A stretch of 64,000 bases of DNA from Acinetobacter kanungonis (GCF_009939195.1 NZ_JAACKC010000001.1:16629-80628), one strand, 5' to 3'. Positions 53,701-62,432 are shown, counted from the first letter of the stretch. The notes: generated by a model from the sequence alone, not told the origin. Made by a program: numbers and translations.

Positions 53701-54233
53701 AACCGATCAGCGAACAGCAATTGGCGTCTTACCTGATGTATCCCAAAGTATTTAAAGAGTTTATGCAACATCAACTCAAATATGGCACGGTCTCCAGCAT
53801 TCCATCTTCGGCATTCTTTTATGGCTTAAAAGAGCAACAGGAAATCTCGGTCGAATTAGAAGCTGGAAAGACCCTTGAAATTAAACTGTTGGGACGTTCC
53901 GAGCCTAAAAATGGTCTGATTGATTTATTTATAGAGTTAAACGGACAACTGCGTTTGGTTCAAGTCAAACAGGCAGGGACCGAGGAAACAGCTCATCATC
54001 CGAAAGCCGATCCAAGCAATCCATTGCATGTGGGTGCGACCATGCCAGGCATGATCAGTACGGTAGCAGTGAAACCTGGTCAGACAATTACCAAGGGTGA
54101 AACACTGTTTACCATTGAAGCCATGAAGATGGAACTGGCGATTAAGGCAGAGAAAGACTGTGTGGTTCAAGAAGTTCTATTGGGTCCGGGCAAACAGGTG
54201 AAAAACTTGGATTTGGTGCTTGTAGTTCAATAA
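50796..54233 (+). CDS. pyc: Pyruvate carboxylase (single-chain)
   Basis: This 1145-residue biotin enzyme carboxylates pyruvate to oxaloacetate, an anaplerotic step. The biotin carboxylase part covers residues 1-450 (ILVANRGEIAIRVMRAATEL, GYGFLSENPEFAEAC, the ATP-grasp glycine loop SWGGGGRGMRVVE, FIEVNPRIQVEHTVTE). The carboxyltransferase domain begins with LITDTTMRDAHQSLFATRMR (about 540) and continues with FDSLNAVDNM, KDMAGICKP and HFHTHDTSG. The biotinyl domain ends the protein with EAMKMEL (Lys1111). All domains are complete and in the order of alpha-1 PYC. Base composition is visibly more GC-rich than the flanking genes. A single-gene transcription unit is likely, with a hairpin after the stop. 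Confidence 0.95.
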   Translation: MNTIQKILVANRGEIAIRVMRAATELGIRTVAIYAEEDKSALHRFKSDEAYRVGAGKKPIAAYLDIQDIIRIALEAGVDAIHPGYGFLSENPEFAEACAAAGIHFIGPKPEVMRQLGNKVMARNVAIQANVPVIPATKALPMEIEQCQRLAAEVGYPLMLKASWGGGGRGMRVVEHENELEDAIHVARREAKSAFGNDEVYLEKLIRNARHVEVQILGDTHGNLVHLFERDCTVQRRNQKVVERAPAPYLSETQREELCEAALRLARAVDYTHAGTVEFLMDAVTEQFYFIEVNPRIQVEHTVTEEITGIDIVKAQIRVTEGAQVGDGKSFIPEQANIKLLGHALQCRLTTEDPKNGFMPDYGRLTAFRSATGFGVRVDSGTAYTGAVITPYYDSLLAKVTVRGASREEANARMLRALREFRIRGVSNNLAFLENVITHPLFTSGHCTTKFIDTATELFEWKPKQDRATKLLDFLGDITVNGQPEMKGRRIPADVPTVVATPKFDLTQPQAAGTRDRFKSLGAEGFSKWMRDQKRVLITDTTMRDAHQSLFATRMRTEDMLEIAPYYSHMASDLFSMECWGGATFDVSMRFLKEDPWERLAKLREAVPNILFQMLLRSSNAVGYTNYPDNVVRHFIAQAAAGGIDLFRVFDSLNAVDNMRVAIDAVRESGMLCETAICYTSDIFDQSRRYNLNYYVDMAKQLQKAGANILAIKDMAGICKPAAAHALVKALKEETGLPIHFHTHDTSGIAAASVLAAIDAGVDAVDTAMDAMSGLTSQPSMGSIISALKHSERDTGLKSENIQQLSNYWEDVRQIYAPFEAEMRAGTADVYHHEMPGGQYTNLREQARSLGLEHRWSEVSDAYAEVNLMFGDIVKVTPTSKVVGDMALFMVSNNFSSQDIANPNQDIDFPESVVSLFKGELGTPAHGFPEDLQQKVLKGVKPLSDRPGAILPAVDLDGQQAMLAEIYDQPISEQQLASYLMYPKVFKEFMQHQLKYGTVSSIPSSAFFYGLKEQQEISVELEAGKTLEIKLLGRSEPKNGLIDLFIELNGQLRLVQVKQAGTEETAHHPKADPSNPLHVGATMPGMISTVAVKPGQTITKGETLFTIEAMKMELAIKAEKDCVVQEVLLGPGKQVKNLDLVLVVQ

Positions 54234-54253
54234 AGGGGTTTTAAATCTTTCAA

Positions 54254-54291
54254 TGTAGGCTTATTCATTCTTTTAGGTGAATGAGTCTACA
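54254..54291 (+). terminator. Stem-loop after pyruvate carboxylase
   Basis: TGTAGGCTTATTCA (54254-54267) pairs with TGAATGAGTCTACA (54278-54291) with two G-U pairs. It lies 20 bases beyond the stop. No long T-run follows. Confidence 0.6.
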
Positions 54292-54405
54292 GAATTAAGT
54301 GGTTATTTAATTACTAAAAAGCTCAAAACTTATTCATTTTTGTATAAAAAGCAAAATATTAATATGCAAAATTAAGAATTTAAGATGTATTTTTATAAAT
54401 TGTAA

Positions 54406-54424
54406 AATATAATCATTATCAATA
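54406..54424 (+). promoter_or_regulatory. Fur-box-like site before the TonB receptor
   Basis: AATATAATCATTATCAATA resembles the right part of the 19-bp Fur consensus (AATCATTATC identical) and lies 21 bases before the GTG start. Iron repression is inferred. Confidence 0.6.
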
Positions 54425-54444
54425 AATTTTAGTGAAATACTCCT

Positions 54445-56547
54445 GTGTTTAAACGTCGCTTATTGCCTAGCCTCTTGCCACTTAGTTGTATAATGCCTGT
54501 ATTTGCTAATGATCAAATCAGTGCTCTGCCTACCATCAGCTTACAAGCGACGAGTTCTTCCGAAGATGCTAAAAAGTCTTATAAAGTCAGCTCAGCCAGT
54601 TCCGCGACACGCACCAATACTTCACTAAAAGAAACACCTCAAGCAGTGACGGTTGTTCCTGAAACAGTATTAAAAGATATTCAAGCAACCCGTTTATCTG
54701 AGGCATTAGATGTCGCAGGTGTAGGGCGGGCAAATAATTTTGGAGGGCAAGGCTTAACGACCTTTACTTCACGAGGTTTCACCAGTGGTGAATATTATCG
54801 TAATGGTTTTCCCATTAACCGTGGATATCCGAATGCCCCTGATAGCAGTACCGTGGAACGCGTTGAAGTCCTAAAAGGAGCATCATCCAGTTTATATGGT
54901 CGTGGCGACCCAGGTGGAACATTTAATATTGTCAGTAAAACACCACAAGCAGAAAGAAAAACAACACTGGGATTAAGTGTAGATCAGGAAGGTCTATACC
55001 GTAGCACTGTAGATACGACGGGGTCTATAACAGACGATGGAAGTCTAACTTATCGCCTCAATTTAATGGGTGAAAATGGGGATACCTATCGTGATCATGT
55101 CGATTCCAAACGCTGGAATATTGCACCTGTCATTCAATGGACACCTACAGATGCGACCAAGCTCACATTAGAGGCTGATTTTTTACGTAATCAGCATGCC
55201 CTAGATCGTGGTTTTACCCGTTATGATGGACAACAAAAAGATTCTTTCGATTCCTCCGAATATTGGTGGGAGTCAGGCAAAGATCGAAATCGCTTATACA
55301 ACAATAACGACATGCTACAGTTCCGTGTTGAACATGCGCTCAACGAAGCATGGAAATTGAATGTTGGTGCTCAATATTTAAATGGTAATCTGCATGGTTA
55401 TGCTGTTGAGGCCAATGGGGTAAAAGCCGATAGCAATGGTGAAGTCATTACTCGCAACTATAATTGGCGTAACTTAGATTGGATTGATAAGAATTTCCAA
55501 GCCAATGTGGTTGGTCACTTTGATTTATTCAATTTAGAGCACACCTTGATTTCAGGGATCGAGCTTGAAGAGTATGACTATAAGTCTTATATCATCCGCT
55601 CTAAAGACGCTTTTGATCTCAATATCAATCAACCTTATGCCATACAATCCTTGCCAGAATTGGTGAATGTAACGACCAATGACCGAGAAAAATTAAAAAG
55701 CCAAGCATTTTTTGTGCAAGATCAAATTCGTATCACAGATCGTTTAAATACTTTGATTGCGATGCGTTTTGAAAACTACCAACAAGATTACAGTAATTTC
55801 GTGAACAACACGTCTTGGTCTACAGACAATAATGCATTTATTCCACGCGTTGGTTTAACTTATGACCTGACCGATCAATTCACTATGTACAGCAATATCA
55901 GTAAGTCATTTAAACCAAATTCTGGGGCAGATCGGAACAATCAAGGGTTTGATCCTGAAGAGGGGATTTCATACGAAATCGGCTCAAAATATGCTTTGTT
56001 AAATAATCAGCTTTCATTTGATACAGCAATCTATTATGTGAAGAAAGAAAATGTCTTAACACTCGATCCTTTAGATTCCACCAAAAGCATTGCCGCAGGC
56101 GAAGTGACCAGTAAAGGCCTAGATTTAAGCCTAGTTGGGAACATCACTCCTGAATGGAAAATTATTGGTAATTACGCATATGTAGATGCTGCTGTCAGCA
56201 AAGATAATACGTTGGAAAAGGGCACACGTTTAGCCAATATTCCTCAGGATTCATTTAATCTACTGAGTATTTATGAGTTTAAATCAGGCACATTCAATGG
56301 CTTGGGTTTAGGAATTAATCAACGATTTGTTGGTAGTCGTAAAGGGCAAACAGCCAATAACACCTACAACTTGGGAAGTTATGCGACAACAGACCTTATA
56401 TCTTATTATGATTGGAACAAAGATATACGTTTAAGCTTTGATATCAAAAACATCTTTAACGAAGAATATGATGATAGCGCCTTTAACCGTTATGTCTATC
56501 CTGGACAACCTCGCACTGCGAAGTTTGGAGTGAGTTATAGTTTCTAA
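54445..56547 (+). CDS. TonB-dependent siderophore receptor
   Basis: This 700-residue outer-membrane transporter has a signal peptide (MFKRRLLPSLLPLSCIMPVFA), a short mature N-terminus, a plug domain with ETPQAVTVVPETVLKDIQAT (about residues 63-82) and VERVEVLKGASSSLYGRGDP (about 131-150). A 22-strand barrel closes with KFGVSYSF. The layout without an N-terminal signalling domain matches FhuA/FoxA/hydroxamate-type receptors. It takes up ferric siderophore with TonB-ExbBD energy. It starts with GTG and follows a Fur-like box. No siderophore biosynthesis genes are in the window, so it may scavenge a foreign siderophore. Confidence 0.9.
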   Translation: MFKRRLLPSLLPLSCIMPVFANDQISALPTISLQATSSSEDAKKSYKVSSASSATRTNTSLKETPQAVTVVPETVLKDIQATRLSEALDVAGVGRANNFGGQGLTTFTSRGFTSGEYYRNGFPINRGYPNAPDSSTVERVEVLKGASSSLYGRGDPGGTFNIVSKTPQAERKTTLGLSVDQEGLYRSTVDTTGSITDDGSLTYRLNLMGENGDTYRDHVDSKRWNIAPVIQWTPTDATKLTLEADFLRNQHALDRGFTRYDGQQKDSFDSSEYWWESGKDRNRLYNNNDMLQFRVEHALNEAWKLNVGAQYLNGNLHGYAVEANGVKADSNGEVITRNYNWRNLDWIDKNFQANVVGHFDLFNLEHTLISGIELEEYDYKSYIIRSKDAFDLNINQPYAIQSLPELVNVTTNDREKLKSQAFFVQDQIRITDRLNTLIAMRFENYQQDYSNFVNNTSWSTDNNAFIPRVGLTYDLTDQFTMYSNISKSFKPNSGADRNNQGFDPEEGISYEIGSKYALLNNQLSFDTAIYYVKKENVLTLDPLDSTKSIAAGEVTSKGLDLSLVGNITPEWKIIGNYAYVDAAVSKDNTLEKGTRLANIPQDSFNLLSIYEFKSGTFNGLGLGINQRFVGSRKGQTANNTYNLGSYATTDLISYYDWNKDIRLSFDIKNIFNEEYDDSAFNRYVYPGQPRTAKFGVSYSF

Positions 56548-56555
56548 TAATCAAT

Positions 56556-56583
56556 AAAGCCAGCGTGAAAGCTGGCTTTTTTT
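56556..56583. terminator. Terminator after the TonB receptor
   Basis: AAAGCCAGC (56556-56564) and GCTGGCTTT (56571-56579) form a 9-bp stem with loop GTGAAA and a T-run. Confidence 0.9.
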
Positions 56584-56749
56584 ACTAAACAGGAAAAGCT
56601 ACTCTTAGGTGTTGTATCAGATTTAACTAATATAGATTAAAAGTCTAATTGATCAGTAATTTTTAAACTTTATTAATTTTTAACTTAGATACACTAATTG
56701 GTTCAATTAAAAAAAGTTTAAAAACTTAATCAATATATGATTTTTCCTT

Positions 56750-57937
56750 CTAAACTTTAACAGGAACTTTCTTAACACTCAGCCAGACTAAAGATATCGC
56801 AGTAATTGCCAACCAAGGAAGCAAAGCTAAATTCATCGTCTTCCAGCCAAAGATATCGAGCACAGCACCAGCACTAAAAGAACAGATTAGCCCAACCACA
56901 AAAACTGTCATATCATTGATAGCTTGAGCCTTGGCCTTCTCCTCTAAAGTGTATGTCTCTGTTAAGAGAGAAGTGCTGCCAATAAATAAGAAATTCCAGC
57001 CTATACCTAATAGAATTAATGAGGTTGCAAAAGAGAAGAAGTGGAAGCCTGATAAAGCCATTGCTATATAGCAAAGAAACAGTATTACTCCCATCAACAT
57101 AATTTTTAGCGTACCAAAGCGAGCGATTAAGTTACCTGTAATAAACGAGGGCAAGAACATGCCTAAAACATGCAGCTGAATGACTGTGGTAATTGCACTG
57201 AGTTCATGATGGGAATGGCGCATGGCAATTGGCGTTGCCGTCATCCCTAAAATCATAATTCCATACCCAGTAATGGAGCCGAATAAAGCGACTAAATAAG
57301 TAGGCTGCGATACGATTTGGTACCACGGTCTACCAGCGCTAAAATCCGTTTTTATTTCAACTTGATCAGGAATTTTCAGGCCAGATAAAATTCCGATTGC
57401 CAATAGTGATACCACTGTAATAATGAGGAATGAACCGACATATTCCAAATGATTAAACATTGGACCACCAAAACGTGCGAGTGTAGGACCAATAATTGCA
57501 GCGACCACACCACCAGCCATTACGAAAGAAATGGCACGAGAGCGGAAAGCATCATCTGCAACTTCGCTGGCTGCAAAGCGATAAAACTGAGCAAAGGATT
57601 GATAAGAACCAACACAAAAAGTCCCTACAGCGAGCAGCGCCAGTGAACTATACATAATGCCTAGAGCTGCAATAATCCCTCCGATTACCCCTAATAATGC
57701 CCCCAAAAGAAAGCCTTTTCTTCTGCCAATATGAGCCATAAGTATAGATGCAGGGAACATCATAGTTGCAGTACCGAGAAACATCGCTGCAATTGGTAAA
57801 GTGGCAAGCAGTGGTGTATTGGCAATATTGGCGCCAGCTAAACCACCAATCGTCATGACCATCACAGATACAGTTTGAAAAAGGGACTGAGAACTCGCCA
57901 AGATAAGAACTTGGCGATGCATATTATTTTGAAGCAT
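56750..57937 (-). CDS. MFS transporter, last gene of the cupin/amine-oxidase operon
   Basis: This 395-residue major facilitator has about 12 helices. Motif A-like SILMAHIGRRKGFLLGALLG lies near residues 63-82, and DDAFRSRAISFVMAGGVVAA near 128-147 contains the second-half start signature seen in the group related to YfkF/UmpA-type transporters. It lies 41 bases downstream of an alcohol-dehydrogenase gene on the same strand. The start could also be the ATG five codons later (MHRQVLILASSQ). It may carry the operon's substrate or export a product; which is unknown. Confidence 0.82.
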   Translation of the reverse strand: MLQNNMHRQVLILASSQSLFQTVSVMVMTIGGLAGANIANTPLLATLPIAAMFLGTATMMFPASILMAHIGRRKGFLLGALLGVIGGIIAALGIMYSSLALLAVGTFCVGSYQSFAQFYRFAASEVADDAFRSRAISFVMAGGVVAAIIGPTLARFGGPMFNHLEYVGSFLIITVVSLLAIGILSGLKIPDQVEIKTDFSAGRPWYQIVSQPTYLVALFGSITGYGIMILGMTATPIAMRHSHHELSAITTVIQLHVLGMFLPSFITGNLIARFGTLKIMLMGVILFLCYIAMALSGFHFFSFATSLILLGIGWNFLFIGSTSLLTETYTLEEKAKAQAINDMTVFVVGLICSFSAGAVLDIFGWKTMNLALLPWLAITAISLVWLSVKKVPVKV

Positions 57938-57978
57938 AGGAAACCTTTTTAAATGAGGCTTTTATCATAAAAGTTGGA

Positions 57979-59004
57979 CTAAATATCTTGAGTCATTGTG
58001 AGTACAACACGGAATTGGGCACTTCCAGTTTTCATTCTTTGGTAGGCTTGCTGAGCCTGATGTAATGGAAAGACTTCTGTTTTGGCACGAACATCTGCAA
58101 GCACACTAAAATCCAATGCTTTACCTACCTCAAAAGGTGTACCCGTAATACTGCCTTGCACAGCTCTTTCCCCGCCAACCAGTAAAGGAGATGAAATTAC
58201 AAGAGGTTCTTTCCCAACCCCAACTACAATCAATTTTCCTTGAGGTACTAATCCTGCAAAAAGTGTAGATGAAATTTCTCCATTAGTAATGGTACTCAAG
58301 ATTACTTGAGCTTTTCCTAACTCCTTAAGACGATCCACAGCATTTTCTAATTGGGTATCAATATAAATATGTGCCCCTAAAGCATGTATCAGTTCAGCAA
58401 TATCTTGTCCACGACCTATAGCAACTACTCTAAATCCCATTCTTCGTGCATACTGAATCGCAAGATGTCCTAAGCCACCTATGCCGAGTATTGCAACCGT
58501 ATCTCCCGCTTGGGCACCAGATTTCTTCAGTGCATTAAAAGTTGCGATCCCTGCACAAAGTAAGGGGGCTGCTTCTACCGAATTCAGTTCATCAGGGATT
58601 AAAACTAGGCCAGTTTCTTTTGCAATCATCATTTCTGCATAGCCACCATCATGGGTACTGCCCATGATGGGTTGCTTATTACATAAGTTAAATAGACCCT
58701 GACGGCATTCAGGGCATTGATTACAATGCCCACCTAAACGTCCTACACCAACACGTTGACCAATTTTCCAATAGTCGGAATCAGGGTCCCCAATCGCAAC
58801 AATACGTCCAACCACTTCATGACCAGGAATACGGGGGAAAGTATCAGGATTTGGATTCTCGATCGTCATGGCATCGGCTCCACAGATTCCACAAGCCTCG
58901 ACAGCGATTAAAACTTCATCTTTGTTTGGAGTGGGTACAATACGTTCAACTAGTTCTAATTCTCCAGTTTGACTGGCTTGTATCGCCTGAAATGTATTTT
59001 TCAT
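57979..59004 (-). CDS. Zinc-dependent alcohol dehydrogenase (MDR family)
   Basis: This 341-residue medium-chain dehydrogenase has the catalytic zinc site CGICGADAMT...PGHEVVGRI (about residues 37-68) and structural zinc cysteines in CNQCPECRQGLFNLC (about 93-107). The NAD(P)-binding motif is AILGIGGLGHLAIQYARRMG (about 170-189). The GICGAD segment and HxxxC pattern resemble the AdhA/YjgB-like NAD(P)H aldehyde reductases. Its ATG overlaps the stop of the amine-oxidase gene by four bases, so coupling is strong. It may reduce or oxidise an aldehyde produced by that enzyme. Confidence 0.87.
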   Translation of the reverse strand: MKNTFQAIQASQTGELELVERIVPTPNKDEVLIAVEACGICGADAMTIENPNPDTFPRIPGHEVVGRIVAIGDPDSDYWKIGQRVGVGRLGGHCNQCPECRQGLFNLCNKQPIMGSTHDGGYAEMMIAKETGLVLIPDELNSVEAAPLLCAGIATFNALKKSGAQAGDTVAILGIGGLGHLAIQYARRMGFRVVAIGRGQDIAELIHALGAHIYIDTQLENAVDRLKELGKAQVILSTITNGEISSTLFAGLVPQGKLIVVGVGKEPLVISSPLLVGGERAVQGSITGTPFEVGKALDFSVLADVRAKTEVFPLHQAQQAYQRMKTGSAQFRVVLTMTQDI

Positions 59005-60113
59005 GGTTCAATCTCACTGATTTTTTTATATTTCATAGGATTTAAAACTTGTTCAACACCTATTTCAGCAGCATCAATAGCACCCGCTAAATATCCTGAA
59101 TATTTTTTAGACCATTCACTAGAGATACCGATGATCCTATGCTGCCAAATGCATTGGTTAGGTGTATTTTCAGGCGCAATACCATGAAAAAGGGCGGGGT
59201 CCCTCCAATCTGACTCTACGGCAGTACATTCATCTTCAGACCAATCTTTGAGATATTCTGATTGAGGTATCGCTGCTAAAGAACCAAATAGGCGGACCAG
59301 TTGTGCTCGACAATGAGCCATTAAAGTTGTTGCTTCCATTTCTTTACGTATAGCGTAAGGAATACTGAAGAATCCGAAAAGTGCAGCATGCTTACTGAAT
59401 GTCGATGCATCATGAATTTCACCCAATGGACCTGCATAACTTCGAGCTTGACCTGAAAGGCCTTGTTGCTTCCAGAAGGCCTCAGAATAAACAGCAACAT
59501 ATTTAGCGTGTGGTGCCATCCAAGTAGGTGTATTTGTCCAATGTTTTAAGGTTGTCGTTGATAATGGGGGATCAAATATAAATTGGTGTGCAGATAATCT
59601 GGGTGGAGTAGCCAATAGGAGTTGATTACACCCAAATCGTGTTTCTGTTCCCAAATGATCTTTTAGTTTCACACTTAAAGTACGATCTTCTAAATAGGTA
59701 ATTTCTTTCACTTGATGCCTAAATAGAATTCGGTCAACTGAAATACCTTTGGTTAAAGCTAGAATTAAACTTTCCATACCGCCTTCCAGTCGAATAGAGG
59801 GTGTTTCCAATGAGCTACTAGAAACACGTATGGCAGGTTGATTACGTTGTTTTTCAAACATAATTTCCCCAGAAGATTGCTGGTAGAAATATGGAAGATT
59901 TAATTTGTGTACCAGTTTCATTAATCCAGGGTTTAGGTCGGGCCAAATCCATGTTGCACCAAGATCAATCTCGTCTTTTGACTGAATTCGACCTCCAAGG
60001 TGATCTTTTGCTTCAATGAGTAGATAATCTTTAAATCCTGCTTGTTCTAATAAATAAGCTGCGTATAGCCCACTTAGACCACCGCCAATGATGATGATGG
60101 AGGTCTTAATCAT
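59001..60113 (-). CDS. Flavin-containing amine oxidase-like protein
   Basis: This flavoprotein of about 370 residues belongs to the monoamine-oxidase superfamily: IIIIGGGLSGLYAAYLLEQA near residues 5-24 binds FAD, ARG-type contacts follow in LIEAKDHLGGRIQS, DLGATWIWPDLNPG is the usual third motif, and the C-terminal YLAGAIDAAEIGVEQVL closes the flavin site. It would oxidise an amine to an aldehyde with O2. ATG 60113 is preferred over 60140, because it overlaps the cupin stop by only eight bases. The preceding and following genes overlap it, fitting a single operon. The substrate is not predictable. Confidence 0.82.
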   Translation of the reverse strand: MIKTSIIIIGGGLSGLYAAYLLEQAGFKDYLLIEAKDHLGGRIQSKDEIDLGATWIWPDLNPGLMKLVHKLNLPYFYQQSSGEIMFEKQRNQPAIRVSSSSLETPSIRLEGGMESLILALTKGISVDRILFRHQVKEITYLEDRTLSVKLKDHLGTETRFGCNQLLLATPPRLSAHQFIFDPPLSTTTLKHWTNTPTWMAPHAKYVAVYSEAFWKQQGLSGQARSYAGPLGEIHDASTFSKHAALFGFFSIPYAIRKEMEATTLMAHCRAQLVRLFGSLAAIPQSEYLKDWSEDECTAVESDWRDPALFHGIAPENTPNQCIWQHRIIGISSEWSKKYSGYLAGAIDAAEIGVEQVLNPMKYKKISEIEP

Positions 60114-60792
60114 TTTTAATATTCCAAATTTGCTGAGCATGGAGTAGATGTTTAGTTTTTATATACAACGTGGTATTTCTTTCACAAACCTGAAAATCTG
60201 CATGTCGTTTAGGCGGCAAGCGAATCCATGAGCCTGTAGGATAGATTTGATTGCTTTGCTGGAGTTGACCTGAAACTATGAATATCTCGATACCTTGATC
60301 AGACATATTGGTAAAAATTTGGTCAGGATTTAGTCTTTCTAGATAGGTATATTCGAACTCAGATTCAAATAACGGGCAGATTACTTTACGGTTTATAACC
60401 ATCCAATTTGCAGGATCGTTAGTATTGATTCGTGTTTGTTTAGTTTCATTCTGAGACATTTGCATCAGTTTGACAAAAATTAAGGCTCCATCTTTGCTTG
60501 AAACATGATGATGAGAATTATGAGGGTTTCTTAAATACCATCCAGCTGGAAAATGATTTGTATCATTTTCTGTAAATATACCTGATAGCACAAGAACCTC
60601 TTCACCTAGCGGATGCTGATGTGCAGGAAATTGAGAGTTCTTATCAAATTTTACAAGGCTTGTTGCACGGGCTTGCTCTGTACCAATACGATCAAACATG
60701 ACTCGTTTTACTTCTCCATTGGGGGAATAAATCCAATGGTAATCTTCCGGTGTGATGAAAACACTTTTTGAGAAATCTGCATGAATGAACAT
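60106..60792 (-). CDS. Double-cupin protein (ChrR-like)
   Basis: This 228-residue protein has two cupin domains. The first holds FPAHQHPLGEEVLVLSGIF (about residues 55-73) and GWYLRNPHNSHHHVSSKDG, giving a full His/His/Glu/His metal set. The second (about 130-215) has GIEIFIVSGQLQQSN but few histidines and is likely structural. This resembles ChrR anti-sigma-type cupins and metal-dependent dioxygenases, without a zinc-finger anti-sigma N-terminus. Its place in an amine-oxidase/ADH operon suggests an enzymatic role. It lies 10 bases after the DUF2938 gene. Confidence 0.75.
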   Translation of the reverse strand: MFIHADFSKSVFITPEDYHWIYSPNGEVKRVMFDRIGTEQARATSLVKFDKNSQFPAHQHPLGEEVLVLSGIFTENDTNHFPAGWYLRNPHNSHHHVSSKDGALIFVKLMQMSQNETKQTRINTNDPANWMVINRKVICPLFESEFEYTYLERLNPDQIFTNMSDQGIEIFIVSGQLQQSNQIYPTGSWIRLPPKRHADFQVCERNTTLYIKTKHLLHAQQIWNIKND

Positions 60793-60802
60793 AATTTTTT
60801 TC

Positions 60803-61303
60803 TCAACTCATTAATATATTTAAAACAACTGCACTGATGTAAATACCCAGACCAAAGACGGTATGTCCAACAATACTCATTAGTCTTGTTTTTTTGGGGT
60901 TAGGGGTGTTTGAACCAGCAATACCTACACCCATACCTGGCATCATGATGAAAAAAGGAGCTATTAATAGGAACCATGAAATGAGTAGTGGTGAAGTTAT
61001 CGTGGGTTGTGAGAGCCATATATCCCCTTCATAAAGTACAAGAATGACGATATAGCTAATACCAATGAGATAGTGTGCAAGCCAACCTAATGCCAACTCA
61101 TGCGAGAGCGGTGGGGTTTTACCAAGGTTCTTGTGAATCCATTTTCCTGAAGGTATATAACCAATCCAACGACCAACCATAGCCCAATTGGTGATAGGTG
61201 TCTTGAATAATTGATTGATGAGAATAGCCCATAAGTCAAGAATTGCTGTTGCACCAATACCAATGAGGATGATTTTACAAATAACGTATAAAGTTTCGGA
61301 CAT
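60803..61303 (-). CDS. DUF2938 membrane protein
   Basis: This 166-residue protein has four predicted membrane helices (start MSETLYVICKIILIGIGATA). It has characteristic DUF2938 features such as LDLWAILINQLFKTPITNWA, WIGYIPSGKW and the late PNPKKTRLMSIVGHTVFGLG. The function of the family is unknown. A longer frame reaches 61375, but ATG 61303 gives the family N-terminus. It is the first gene of the five-gene minus-strand unit and is divergent from a LysR gene. Confidence 0.8.
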   Translation of the reverse strand: MSETLYVICKIILIGIGATAILDLWAILINQLFKTPITNWAMVGRWIGYIPSGKWIHKNLGKTPPLSHELALGWLAHYLIGISYIVILVLYEGDIWLSQPTITSPLLISWFLLIAPFFIMMPGMGVGIAGSNTPNPKKTRLMSIVGHTVFGLGIYISAVVLNILMS

Positions 61304-61446
61304 TTTGTAACTTTCTCGGTACGCTCGACATGCCAAAATAATTTGGTCAACTTTGATGATTTGAAGAATGACCATAGTGTTGAAGGATTTTTAAGTTTGA
61401 GCAAATCAGATAAAATATCTTGAATAGAAAGAAAATCTTTATCGCT

Positions 61447-62364
61447 ATGAATTCACCAATACATCTAAATGCTTTGAGAGCATTTGAAGCGAGTGCACGA
61501 CATAAAAGTTTTTCTGCTGCATCCAAAGAGCTAAATGTCACTCCTGCTGCGGTGGGGCAGCTCGTTCGCACTCTAGAAGAGTATTTGGGTTTTTCACTGT
61601 TTCATCGGCAGATCAGTGGTAACACACGCCTTATACCAACAGAACAAGCTGAATTAGCTTTAACTGATATCCGTGCTGGATTTGATAAATTAAAGCAAGG
61701 ATTTGATAAATTAAAGCAAGGAGGAACTTCTGGAATTTTAACTGTAACGGTGAGTCCTGCTTTTGCTGCCAAATGGTTGTTACCGAGAATTGATAAATTT
61801 CAAGAACTATATCCAGATACTGATGTTCGCTTAGATACCAATCTGAAGACGGTAGATTTTATTGAGAATGGAATTGATATTGGCGTTAGATATGGTCTGG
61901 GTATTTGGACTGGACTAGTTGCTGAAAAGTTAATGGATGAAGAAGTATTTCCCGTGTGTTCTCCAACATTTTATCGAGAACACCATGATAAATTACAAAG
62001 TCCAATTCAGCTTTTGGAACTTCCGCTTATCCATGATCTATCAATGGAGCAACACGTTGATTTTGCAACTTGGGATAAATGGCTGCATTGCAATAAAATT
62101 ACAAAAGAAAATACAAAGCGCGGATTAAAAATTAATAATTCTGCTGCTGTTTTACAAGCTGCAATTGATGGTCAAGGAGTCGCACTCGCACGTAGTGTGA
62201 TGACTCATGATGATTTAAAGACAGGACGTTTAATTCGGCTTTATCCTGAATTACAATGTGCTTCTGTGCTTGCATACTATGTTGTATATCGTGAGGAAAG
62301 CCAATCACTTGCCAAATTAAGTGCATTTAGAGATTGGCTTAAACAGGAAGCAAAAGCTAAATAA
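61447..62364 (+). CDS. GcvA-like LysR regulator with an internal 21-bp duplication
   Basis: This 305-residue regulator starts MNSPIHLNALRAFEASARHK and has the HTH ASKELNVTPAAVGQLVRTLE. After the linker a tandem repeat GFDKLKQGFDKLKQG adds seven residues between the DNA-binding and effector domains. The effector starts at LTVTVSPAFAAKWLLPRIDK and runs to the end. TTG 61420 is a possible longer start, but ATG 61447 matches the family. It is divergent from the DUF2938-cupin-amine oxidase operon and probably controls it. Confidence 0.86.
   Translation: MNSPIHLNALRAFEASARHKSFSAASKELNVTPAAVGQLVRTLEEYLGFSLFHRQISGNTRLIPTEQAELALTDIRAGFDKLKQGFDKLKQGGTSGILTVTVSPAFAAKWLLPRIDKFQELYPDTDVRLDTNLKTVDFIENGIDIGVRYGLGIWTGLVAEKLMDEEVFPVCSPTFYREHHDKLQSPIQLLELPLIHDLSMEQHVDFATWDKWLHCNKITKENTKRGLKINNSAAVLQAAIDGQGVALARSVMTHDDLKTGRLIRLYPELQCASVLAYYVVYREESQSLAKLSAFRDWLKQEAKAK
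61681..61722 (+). repeat. Perfect 21-bp tandem duplication inside the LysR gene
   Basis: The unit TTTGATAAATTAAAGCAAGG plus A occurs twice in a row (61681-61701 and 61702-61722) without a mismatch and keeps the frame. A recent slippage event is the likely origin. Confidence 0.92.
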
Positions 62365-62432
62365 TTTGATTAGGCATTTTAAGTTAAAAGAACACCTTTA
62401 CCTTTTGAATTGAAATCCATCAGTTCTGATAA

